NCBI RefSeq assembly: GCF_030954495.1
Contig: NZ_JAVHUW010000046.1
Coordinates: forward strand, 62,001 to 126,000
DNA length: 64,000 nucleotides
Direction: 5' to 3'
Source of the DNA: Candidatus Desulfosporosinus nitrosoreducens
GTDB lineage: Bacteria; Bacillota; Desulfitobacteriia; Desulfitobacteriales; Desulfitobacteriaceae
Positions 45,006-52,175 of the stretch are shown in pieces. Below the pieces are notes generated by a model. The model was not told the DNA's origin and did not search any database. It saw only the letters and a program-made list of their open reading frames with translations. Numbering within the stretch: position 1 is the first letter of the stretch; every line of letters begins with the position of its first letter. A program made the position numbers and the translations under genes.

Positions 45006-45306
45006 CAAATTGAGAAATTCCAACTCCCTCTCAGCGTATCCAGTGAAGCGCCCCCCTCTCTCGCCATATGGATACCCTGATCCGAAATCTCCGGAAGCTT
45101 GGGATCATGGTTTTAACCGTCTCGTACCCATTCTGCAATCTCCACCCGTCGGCGCAGGGGTCTTAGCAATCACCTTCTTTTTCCTGATTATTTTCTTTTC
45201 TAATATCTTATTGATTCAATTATCTCTGTCAACACTCGGGATCGCTGTAACTATAGCTACTTTCGGACTAATGGCTCTGACAGTGCTCATTTTGTTTCTT
45301 CTCTAA
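44992..45306 (+). CDS. small membrane protein, unknown (cluster of four)
   Basis: 104 residues from ATG 44992, well spaced behind GGAGGTAA; an earlier in-frame ATG at 44953 is less likely. The N-terminal half is polar and proline-rich (KRPPLSPYGYPDPKSPEAW), and the C-terminal half holds two membrane helices (about 56-78 and 84-104). It overlaps the end of the previous gene. No family recognised. Confidence 0.6.
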   Translation: MPFLNKLRNSNSLSAYPVKRPPLSPYGYPDPKSPEAWDHGFNRLVPILQSPPVGAGVLAITFFFLIIFFSNILLIQLSLSTLGIAVTIATFGLMALTVLILFLL

Positions 45307-45321
45307 ACTCAGATTGGAATT

Positions 45322-45364
45322 AAAAGAGTAGGCAATTCATAGCGAAGTGAATTACCTACTCTTT
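45322..45364. terminator. bidirectional terminator between the two convergent clusters
   Basis: AAAAGAGTAGG (45322-45332) pairs with CCTACTCTTTT (45354-45364), with further pairing inside (CAATTCA/TGAATT). It lies between a plus-strand stop at 45306 and a minus-strand stop at 45385. Confidence 0.8.
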
Positions 45365-45384
45365 TTGCGACATCCACCTTTTAA

Positions 45385-46284
45385 TTATTGAGGAGGCGGA
45401 GGAACCAAGGTTTCGGGAGATACACCCGTTTGGTTCAGAGGAGAAAGCATTTCCGGACTAAGCGGCGCAGAATCAGGACTAATTGGGGGCTTCTTCCTGC
45501 CGCTGATCAAGCCGGAAATCTTGCCCCAGACTGTCGACGCCGTATTTTTCATAGGGTTAAGAAAGGTCATAACTCCCATTGGCTCTTTTACTTTTAAGAT
45601 AATCGGACCGTTCGGCGCCTGCCCCAGCTGGTTAAGGCTTTCCACAGAGACCACCGCCCGGCTGTAGGGGTACAGAGGAACCTGGCTCTGGAAATGTGTC
45701 CGGTAAACACCATTGCCAACAGGGCGAAGCACCCCTGCTAAGAAACCCGTTCTTCCTCTGTCATCAACAAGATAGGCCGCATACTGCCCTGCCTGCCCGG
45801 GGCTAAGAAAGGCCTGCGGCGGGGGAAGATTGGCGATCAAAAGAAAACTGTTGTCCGGTGAAATAGTGGCCACACCATTTCCCATAATTCCTTCCTGGGC
45901 GGCCTGAAGAACAAGCTGCCGGGACTGATTCATACCTGGCTGAAAATTTCCGTACCCTTGATTGGGCGGGTTTTGATATCCCGGGTTTCCTCCATTTTGC
46001 TGGGGGAAAGCATTCATAGTTTGATTTGCGGGAGGGGCCTGCCAGGAATTCCCCGGAAGAGGTCCCGGAAATGGCGCTTGTTTTGGACCGATAAACCCTC
46101 CCCGCGAATTATTAATCTGCCCGTTTTTTTGAAAAAAGCCGCTTGCTTTGAGTCCCGCTCCCAACGTATCACGAATCGTACCCGGAGAATACCCTGGACC
46201 TAACGGAGCATTAGGTAATGTCGGGAAACTTTGTGGCCCCACGGATTCATAAGGATTTGAAGGCGTGTTCCCATTGAACTTCAC
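45385..46284 (-). CDS. proline/asparagine/glutamine-rich unknown protein
   Basis: 299 residues. The first ~125 are low-complexity and rich in Pro, Asn, Gly and Gln (PGNSWQAPPANQTMNAF, QNGGNPGYQNPPNQGYGNF). Residues about 130-235 look globular (NGVATISPDNSFLLIANLPPPQAFLSPGQ, AAYLVDDRGRTGFLAGVL, RAVVSVESLNQLG), and the tail is proline-rich again. There is no signal peptide or membrane segment. Composition is reminiscent of spore coat or morphogenetic proteins, but no homology is claimed. Convergent with the 43759-45306 cluster. Confidence 0.65.
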   Translation of the reverse strand: MKFNGNTPSNPYESVGPQSFPTLPNAPLGPGYSPGTIRDTLGAGLKASGFFQKNGQINNSRGGFIGPKQAPFPGPLPGNSWQAPPANQTMNAFPQQNGGNPGYQNPPNQGYGNFQPGMNQSRQLVLQAAQEGIMGNGVATISPDNSFLLIANLPPPQAFLSPGQAGQYAAYLVDDRGRTGFLAGVLRPVGNGVYRTHFQSQVPLYPYSRAVVSVESLNQLGQAPNGPIILKVKEPMGVMTFLNPMKNTASTVWGKISGLISGRKKPPISPDSAPLSPEMLSPLNQTGVSPETLVPPPPQ

Positions 46285-46401
46285 CCCGCTCCCCTCCTTT
46301 ATTCATTCAAACTAACTTCATAACATGATATGATACAACGTAAGGAAGGGTTCTGATATCCTATAGATAGAATGGTTAAACTATGTATTGAGGAGGGTCT
46401 T

Positions 46402-47358
46402 ATGCCAAGTAAACTAACCACACTGTTTTCCGGGAACATATCCCGCCGCCAGTTTTTTCGCGGTACGGGCGGATTTATTATAAATCATTGGCTGCTCTCA
46501 ATCCTGCCCCTAGGAGGTGCCGGACTCCTGGGCTGGGCGGAACATGATACCCTTAAACTAAAATGTGAGACCTGGGATTTGTTCTACCCTCAGCTTCCGA
46601 ACGCCCTGGAGGGCAAGACCATTTGTCAACTGAGCGACCTGCATTTGGAAGCACTGCGCATTGCGCCCGAGCTCATAACTCAAGCCGCTATGGCCCGAAA
46701 CCCTGACCTGCTTGTGCTTACCGGCGACATCATCTCCACCAGAACAGACCTTGACAAAGTAAATACCTACCTGGGAAAACTTTCGGCTCCTTATGGCAAA
46801 TATGTTGTCCTGGGCAATAATGATTACAGCCACTTGTCCCACACCCTATTAAAGCGTTATCTTAAGCAATTCCAGGGCTTAGGCTGGATTCCTCTGCTCA
46901 ACCAGGCGTCCTTTTTAACGCCTCTCAATCTCTGGATCATCGGTATTGACGACCCCGCCACCGCCCATGACGATGTGGATCTGGCTTACCAACAGGTTCT
47001 GGCCGCAAAAACATCTCCGGCGGCTCCTCAAAATCCTCCTTTCCGCCTGGCCTTAGCCCACTCTTCCGACTGCCTCGACGATGTTGCCCGATACGGAGCC
47101 GATCTTCTGCTGACAGGACACACTCACGGAGGACAGATCCGCCTGCCGGGCCTCCCGCCTCTGATTACAAACACCTATCTCGGTGACAAAGGGATTTACG
47201 AAGGGTACCACGTCGTAAATAACATCCCTTTGTACATCAACCGCGGCATCGGCGAAAGTGTCATCCCCCTGCGCTTTAACGTCCCTCCGGAAATCAGCTT
47301 TTTTACCTTCCACAAAGGCTCGGGGCAGCCAAAGCACCAAGTCAGTGACGCAAAATAG
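46402..47358 (+). CDS. Tat-type metallophosphoesterase (YkuE-like)
   Basis: 318 residues from ATG 46402 behind GAGGAGGG. The N-terminus has a twin-arginine signal, ISRRQFFRG, then a hydrophobic stretch (WLLSILPLGGAGLLGWA). The catalytic metallophosphoesterase motifs are QLSDLHLE, VLTGDIIST, VLGNNDYSH, LALAHSSD and LLTGHTHGGQ. In Bacillus the homologue YkuE is a Tat-exported, wall-associated phosphoesterase. The fold binds two metal ions. The stop codon lies inside the terminator stem. Confidence 0.9.
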   Translation: MPSKLTTLFSGNISRRQFFRGTGGFIINHWLLSILPLGGAGLLGWAEHDTLKLKCETWDLFYPQLPNALEGKTICQLSDLHLEALRIAPELITQAAMARNPDLLVLTGDIISTRTDLDKVNTYLGKLSAPYGKYVVLGNNDYSHLSHTLLKRYLKQFQGLGWIPLLNQASFLTPLNLWIIGIDDPATAHDDVDLAYQQVLAAKTSPAAPQNPPFRLALAHSSDCLDDVARYGADLLLTGHTHGGQIRLPGLPPLITNTYLGDKGIYEGYHVVNNIPLYINRGIGESVIPLRFNVPPEISFFTFHKGSGQPKHQVSDAK

Positions 47359-47386
47359 CCCCGCGAAACGCGGGGCTATTTTGTTT
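47352..47386 (+). terminator. terminator after metallophosphoesterase
   Basis: AAAATAGCCCCGCG-AAA-CGCGGGGCTATTTT with a GTTTT run after it. The 5' arm contains the stop codon of the gene. Confidence 0.85.
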
Positions 47387-47411
47387 TAACTTAAATACTA
47401 TCTGTTTTAAA

Positions 47412-48065
47412 TCAAATACTAAAGGTATGGTTCCCTATCCTCTTAATCACGGGCCTGCTTTTAATCCAACGGTCTGTGGCCAGGCGCGGATTGTAATAAT
47501 AAATTGCCCCATTGCTGGGATCAAGACCTGAGAGCGCCGCTTCCGCAGCTTTATAAGCTTCAGCATCCGGATTAAGATGGATTTGTTGATCTGTTACTGC
47601 CGTGAAAGCACCTGGCTGATAAACGACGCCCCAAATCGTTTTGGGAAAATGAGGGTCTTTAAGGCGATTCAAAACGACTGCTCCAACGGCTACCTGCCCT
47701 TCAAAATTCTCGCCTCGCGCTTCTCCGTAAATAACACGAGACAACAACTCAATTTCCTCTTCGCTTACTAAACGTCCTAAACTGCGGGAGAGCAGCTGAT
47801 GCCCCGGCCCAGTTGAAGAAACTTCCGGAGAAGATTTATCCGTCAAATCTTTATCTTCGTTGACAATAATATTATAGGTTGGAATGTTCTGCAGTGACTT
47901 CTGGGGTTGGAGCTGATTGGGTCGCGAAGGGGTGGTATTTGCAAACATGATCTCATAAACGGTATCTTGTCCCAGAACGGGGTAAATGCCGGCCTGCCAG
48001 AGAAACAGACACATCATCCCGCAAAGAAAGATCGCCCAGGACTTCCGACATCGTCGGTGTGGCAA
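47412..48065 (-). CDS. SleB-type cell wall hydrolase
   Basis: 217 residues from TTG 48065 behind GAGGTG; the GTG at 48074 is part of that site. Signal/anchor helix about 9-28. Residues about 100-217 are a Hydrolase_2 (SleB) domain: RVIYGEARGENFEGQVAVGAVVLNRL with the catalytic Glu, then PKTIWGVVYQPGAFTAV and AIYYYNPRLATDRWI. It should act as a lytic transglycosylase on peptidoglycan, possibly spore cortex. It lacks the N-terminal peptidoglycan-binding domain of SleB. Confidence 0.9.
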   Translation of the reverse strand: MPHRRCRKSWAIFLCGMMCLFLWQAGIYPVLGQDTVYEIMFANTTPSRPNQLQPQKSLQNIPTYNIIVNEDKDLTDKSSPEVSSTGPGHQLLSRSLGRLVSEEEIELLSRVIYGEARGENFEGQVAVGAVVLNRLKDPHFPKTIWGVVYQPGAFTAVTDQQIHLNPDAEAYKAAEAALSGLDPSNGAIYYYNPRLATDRWIKSRPVIKRIGNHTFSI

Positions 48066-48275
48066 AAAAATCACCTCTTATAGTTTTAAACTATTTCTAG
48101 TCTTTCCCAACAAAGGCGATTTTTATAACATCAAAAAATTTTATAGCTCTAAAACCTGCTTTTTTGAACCTTCCTAATCATATCCGGCATTTCACTTACA
48201 TATACTTAGGCAAACCGAGCAAAGCTAAAGGGAACGATTTTTATTGAGCACAGTAAGTGAAGTGAGGCTGATGGT

Positions 48276-48674
48276 ATGCGAGCTTTATTCAATTATCTTT
48301 TATCATCTTGTTCTTCACTAGAAGAGCCACCGCTCGATGAGGCTGAACGCCTGTTGGCAGAAATAGAAAAATCCCGCGAAAAGATTGATTATGCTTGGAA
48401 CCACTTTGATTACGCTGATCCGGAATATGTGGAAATTGCCGTACTTGAACTTCTCCTGGCGGAAACCCAATATAGCATTCTTAACAAACGCTACCGCCTG
48501 ATGCTGGGCATCCGGGAAAAGTCCCCCTATCTGGCAGTTTCGGCAGTCGGCTCCCCTACATTTTCTCTGGAAAGCCAGCTCCAAAGCCATGCTTTCTATG
48601 GAACATTCTTCAGCAATATTGAAGAAAATCCGGCCCCAGCGGTCCCACAGCTGCTGTCCCAAAACCAGCTGTAA
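48276..48674 (+). CDS. DUF2508 (YaaL-like) protein
   Basis: 132 residues. The central helical region AERLLAEIEKSREKIDYAWNHFDYADPEYVEIAVLELLLAETQYSIL matches DUF2508. The C-terminal ~45 residues (PYLAVSAVGSPTFSLESQ...) are not part of the usual short family. Function unknown; homologues lie near recR/bofA in Bacillus, but no such neighbours occur here. Confidence 0.72.
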   Translation: MRALFNYLLSSCSSLEEPPLDEAERLLAEIEKSREKIDYAWNHFDYADPEYVEIAVLELLLAETQYSILNKRYRLMLGIREKSPYLAVSAVGSPTFSLESQLQSHAFYGTFFSNIEENPAPAVPQLLSQNQL

Positions 48675-48720
48675 GGCTAATAACTGAATAAGGTTTTATG
48701 CTTCTTTTAACACTATAAAT

Positions 48721-48748
48721 GGCCCAGAATCATCATAGATTCTGGGCC
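48721..48748. terminator. terminator with GGCCCAGAATC stem (copy 1)
   Basis: GGCCCAGAATC (48721-48731) pairs with GATTCTGGGCC (48738-48748). It lies between the DUF2508 stop on the plus strand and the coiled-coil gene stop on the minus strand. The same stem recurs at 49175-49206. Confidence 0.7.
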
Positions 48749-48820
48749 AACTCTTAATTTCTTTACTTTAGTCTCCAAGAAAGCACCAACTTGACAGCTT
48801 TATTTTACGGTTTTGTCTCG

Positions 48821-49120
48821 TCAAATCACCTTCCGTTTCGTAATTACCTCACCTATAGCATTAATTGTCCCTTCTATTTGACTTTCTCTAAGCTTAAGAC
48901 TATCAATTTCCGCTCTATGAACTTGATTATTATGTTCTATGGCTTTTACTACTAAATAGATTTCGTCTTGTCTGGCTTCTAATCTCTCCATTCTGGATTC
49001 TAGTCTATCCATTCTGGATTCTAACCTGTCCATTCCGGATTCTAATTTATCTATTCTGAATTCTAAGCCGTCAAGTTTATTTAATATGAGTCCGAGCATC
49101 TCTTTTATCTCATTCTCCAT
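48821..49120 (-). CDS. small coiled-coil protein with heptad repeats
   Basis: 99 residues. Near-perfect tandem heptads (FRIDKLESGMDRLESRMDRL, then RMERLEARQDE) run from about residue 20 to 54, giving 21-base direct repeats in the DNA. The rest is also helical. There is no signal peptide. Similar proteins are common in Firmicutes and have no known function. It is flanked by two copies of the same terminator stem. A strong GGAGG-type site precedes the start. Confidence 0.75.
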   Translation of the reverse strand: MENEIKEMLGLILNKLDGLEFRIDKLESGMDRLESRMDRLESRMERLEARQDEIYLVVKAIEHNNQVHRAEIDSLKLRESQIEGTINAIGEVITKRKVI

Positions 49121-49174
49121 CGCTCCACCTCCGCCTTCTAAATTATACCATCACAAAAGGGACTTCATCAAGAA

Positions 49175-49206
49175 GTTGGCCCAGAATCTTTCGATTCTGG
49201 GCCAAC
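49175..49206 (-). terminator. terminator with GGCCCAGAATC stem (copy 2) after TolC-like pair
   Basis: Perfect 14-bp stem GTTGGCCCAGAATC (49175-49188) / complement (49193-49206), 10 bp beyond the stop of the TolC-like gene. Confidence 0.8.
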
Positions 49207-49216
49207 CTTTTATCCT

Positions 49217-50443
49217 TTAATCATCCAAGCTGTTTTGGAAATTTGCCACGGCGGTCATATAGGTATTGATATCTTGCTGGAGGGTATTTTGATCATTTAA
49301 AAGAGTGTTTTGCAGATTAATCAGGTCCAGGCTGCTTGCCGTTCCAACGTCAACATTTTTTTGTTTAGTATCGAGATTGATTTGATCGGCTTCCACAGTC
49401 AATTTATCCGCTGCAATAGTATTCTCCAGGGATTTCAGATTATTATAGGCTGTCCGCAAGCTGACTTCCTGGTTAACGGCTAAATTGGCCAGGGTTTCTT
49501 TCTTGTCCTCAATGCTTATCTCCAGTTGATCTGACGTCTTATCGTCAAATTCAAGGTCTATATCGTGTTCAATCTGGGTAATGTCAATATCCTGAGTATA
49601 GCGTTGAATATCATAGTTATTCTTAATAGCTTCGGCAATTTGGTTATCCAGCTTGGAATCATCAAATTGAGTATAAGGGATGAGAGTAGAAGTCAGAACA
49701 ACATTTCTGCTCAGGTCAATCCCTAAATCTTGCTTCAAGGTGATCATATCACTGTTGATACTATTAAGAACAGCTTTTTGGGCTGCTTCAAGTTTACTTT
49801 TCGAGGCGGTATACGAATTGATCGACGACGGAATCTGCAGACCAAGCTTTATTTGGAGATTAGCTTGATCAATAAGCTTATCGATATTGGCAAGCTCAGT
49901 CTTATAGTTATCCGCCTGTTGCTGAAGAGCTAAGATAGTTTCGTATTGATTTGTAACGTCAACTTTCAGATCCTTTAATTGGTTATCTCTATCATGCTTA
50001 GCATTATCTAAAGTCCATTGTGAACGCTTAAAATTTAAAAATTGGACTTTCTTGGAATCCTCATCAGTGACAGCAGTACCGGCACTATGCTGTGCCAGGT
50101 CCGTTTGATTCTGTTTATCGTAGATTTGAATTTGGCTATCTGCCAATTTCAAGTCCGGGTTGCCCGTTTCTATAGCCTTCAACGCGTCATCAAGGGAAAG
50201 GCTTAAGGTAGACGTATCCGGCGGTGTGGCAGGCTCCGCGGCAGTTGCCGAACCGGAATCCCCTGAGGCAGTGTCCGCCGGGGCAGTATCTGTCGCTGTC
50301 GCCGTATTCACTGATGCAGTATTTGAAGCAGGCTGAGCCGCATTATCCAGGGCCATTGTAGGATGGGTGGAAAATACAATAGAAGCGGATAAAACAAGAG
50401 TAAACAATGTTAAATAACTCTTTTTCAAGTTAGACACCTCCAA
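49217..50443 (-). CDS. TolC-like outer-channel-type protein (second of pair)
   Basis: 408 residues. Signal peptide about 1-32 (ending TMALDNA), then a Thr/Ala/Asp-rich linker to ~80. Residues about 80-408 are long alpha-helical repeats of the TolC/outer-membrane efflux family: LSLSLDDALKAIETGNPDLKLADSQ at the start of the first half and SLRTAYNNLKSLENTIAADKLTV with DVGTASSLDLINLQNTLLND in the second. Family members form trimeric channels in Gram-negative outer membranes. In a monoderm-like organism the role is uncertain. It lies 6 bp after the first copy. Confidence 0.8.
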   Translation of the reverse strand: MEVSNLKKSYLTLFTLVLSASIVFSTHPTMALDNAAQPASNTASVNTATATDTAPADTASGDSGSATAAEPATPPDTSTLSLSLDDALKAIETGNPDLKLADSQIQIYDKQNQTDLAQHSAGTAVTDEDSKKVQFLNFKRSQWTLDNAKHDRDNQLKDLKVDVTNQYETILALQQQADNYKTELANIDKLIDQANLQIKLGLQIPSSINSYTASKSKLEAAQKAVLNSINSDMITLKQDLGIDLSRNVVLTSTLIPYTQFDDSKLDNQIAEAIKNNYDIQRYTQDIDITQIEHDIDLEFDDKTSDQLEISIEDKKETLANLAVNQEVSLRTAYNNLKSLENTIAADKLTVEADQINLDTKQKNVDVGTASSLDLINLQNTLLNDQNTLQQDINTYMTAVANFQNSLDD

Positions 50444-50448
50444 AATTA

Positions 50449-51633
50449 TTAGCCTCGATTGGCTGGTTTATCCGGCTTGGTAGAGGCAGGTTTATTAGCG
50501 CCGGTGGATTGAGCGGCACCTGAGGCAGAGCTGCTGGGAGGCACGTAACCGGCACCGCAGGCCGCATTCATCATGGCCTGCGCCAGCCAGGCGTCCAATT
50601 GTGCATTTTTGTAGTTTACATCGGCTTGCGCTTTAGTAACTTTGGCATTGTCAAAGTCTTGCAAGGACATCTGAGCGGTCTGATATTGAATCTCCGCCGC
50701 TTGATAATCTGACGCCGCTTGATCATCGAGGTCTTTCGTCGCTTCCATAATTTTCATAGCACTGTCCAAGGATTTATAAGCTGTGGTAACGCTTTGCTGA
50801 ACAGTTATTTTGGCCAGGTCCAAATTATTTTGGGCACTATCCATGTTATAATTTAGCTTCTGCATAGCAAAATCATAATCTGTAGTTGGTGCCGCCTTTA
50901 CATAGTCATATTCCTGTTTATCGGCATCCAAAGCACTCTGCGCATTCTTTACTTCCGACCGGCTGGCCAGGGCAATGGCAGTGTAGTCACTTAAGGATTT
51001 AATTTGGGCGGCGGGGTTGACATTATCTTGCAGTGTCGCATACTGCTTGGAGAGGTCCGCGCCCATCAGATTATTGACCGCCATGACGGCGGAGTCGTAA
51101 TTTTTTTGAGCGCTGTTATAGCTGTACTGGGATTTAAGATAGGTAATTTCAGCCAATCTCACCTGGGAGGACGAAACCATCCCCAGGGATTGCTGCTGCT
51201 TTGCCGTTCTGTAATCCGCGTCAAAGCCATTCATCAGACCCTGCTGGATATTTAAAGCATAATTTGCTTTTAAAAGGTTGATATAAGCTTGATAGGCGGA
51301 AAGTCTGACGGCATTCGTCACCACTTGCTGGTTATTTGTATATTGATCCATGCTGCTTTTCGCCTCTATAGGAAGAAAAACAATCTGTTCATAGGTACTG
51401 TATGAATTTTGATACTGCAAGAGACCTCTCATGGCAGCAGCGCCTGACGATGCGTCTGAATAATATTTTTTTGTCAGGTCTACCATTTTATTGTAAGTTT
51501 GAAGATTCTGGGAGTTTTTTATGGTTTGGATAGCAACTTTCTCAATATCCAAACTATTATCCGCTGCCAAGACAGAGTTGGCTGAAACCAGCAGCATCAA
51601 TCCTACACATAAAACTGATATTACTTTTTTCAC
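50449..51633 (-). CDS. TolC-like outer-channel-type protein (first of pair)
   Basis: 394 residues. Signal peptide about 1-24 (ending NSVLA) and helical TolC-type repeats: SAYQAYINLLKANYALNIQQ, LGMVSSSQVRLAEITYLKSQYSYNSAQKNYDSA, SVTTAYKSLDSAMKIMEAT and QTAQMSLQDFDNAKVTKAQADVNYKNAQL. The C-terminal tail is a Ser/Pro/Lys-rich segment (TGANKPASTKPDKPANRG). The pair is transcribed together. A link to the MacAB-type pump at 34-38 kb is possible but not adjacent. Confidence 0.8.
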   Translation of the reverse strand: MKKVISVLCVGLMLLVSANSVLAADNSLDIEKVAIQTIKNSQNLQTYNKMVDLTKKYYSDASSGAAAMRGLLQYQNSYSTYEQIVFLPIEAKSSMDQYTNNQQVVTNAVRLSAYQAYINLLKANYALNIQQGLMNGFDADYRTAKQQQSLGMVSSSQVRLAEITYLKSQYSYNSAQKNYDSAVMAVNNLMGADLSKQYATLQDNVNPAAQIKSLSDYTAIALASRSEVKNAQSALDADKQEYDYVKAAPTTDYDFAMQKLNYNMDSAQNNLDLAKITVQQSVTTAYKSLDSAMKIMEATKDLDDQAASDYQAAEIQYQTAQMSLQDFDNAKVTKAQADVNYKNAQLDAWLAQAMMNAACGAGYVPPSSSASGAAQSTGANKPASTKPDKPANRG

Positions 51634-51763
51634 ATGAAGCTCCTCCTTTGCTGATAATATAAATGATTCACTATTCTTTTATTTGTGCCATGCAGTTAGA
51701 TCTCTCCACCCTTCGCTGTTTTGTGGGCCCATATGTTAAAACACGTTAAATGTATTAACCGGC

Positions 51764-52117
51764 TTATTCGCGCTCAGAGGCTTCATTTTTTCTGCCCCTG
51801 AATTCCTGCCAAAGTGCCATCAGCTGCTTGACTGTCCCTAAAAAACCTGTAATCAGGTACAAAGGGTCCTTCCTTAATCTCTCCAAACCGACGGCAGCTT
51901 CAGTAACGGCTCCACCGACCTGCTCCGTAGTGTGCCTGACAAGGTTTGTCATAACTTTCACATCTTCCAGCAAAGACGGCATATAGGTGTTAATATCCCG
52001 AATAGCATGTTTAGCTTCATCCGTAAGTTTCCGAAGAGAGTGAAGCCACAGAATTAATTCTATACCAAGCATTCCTAAAATAATAGTGGCCACGAGAGCA
52101 CATACTTGATAAACCAT
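51764..52117 (-). CDS. DUF948-like membrane-anchored protein
   Basis: 117 residues. One N-terminal membrane helix (about 3-24), then a long helical cytoplasmic or extracytoplasmic region (LRKLTDEAKHAIRDINTYMPSLLEDVKVMTNLVRHTTEQV), as in DUF948/YtxG general-stress-type proteins. Residues 85-110 contain a short hydrophobic patch. Function unknown. It lies between the CtpA-type gene and the TolC pair, on the same strand. Confidence 0.7.
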   Translation of the reverse strand: MVYQVCALVATIILGMLGIELILWLHSLRKLTDEAKHAIRDINTYMPSLLEDVKVMTNLVRHTTEQVGGAVTEAAVGLERLRKDPLYLITGFLGTVKQLMALWQEFRGRKNEASERE

Positions 52118-52175
52118 AGCTTGCTGCCTCCACTATCCTCAATAATCCCCTCTGAACCCTACGTCAACACGGCGA

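Noticed and set aside
48956..49062. 21-base tandem repeats resembling a small satellite
   Set aside because: They code for heptads of a coiled coil and keep the frame. They belong to the 99-residue gene.
49217..51633. Idea that TolC-like genes prove a diderm envelope
   Set aside because: Two helical TolC-type proteins alone are not enough. CWB2 surface proteins and the other genes fit a monoderm.
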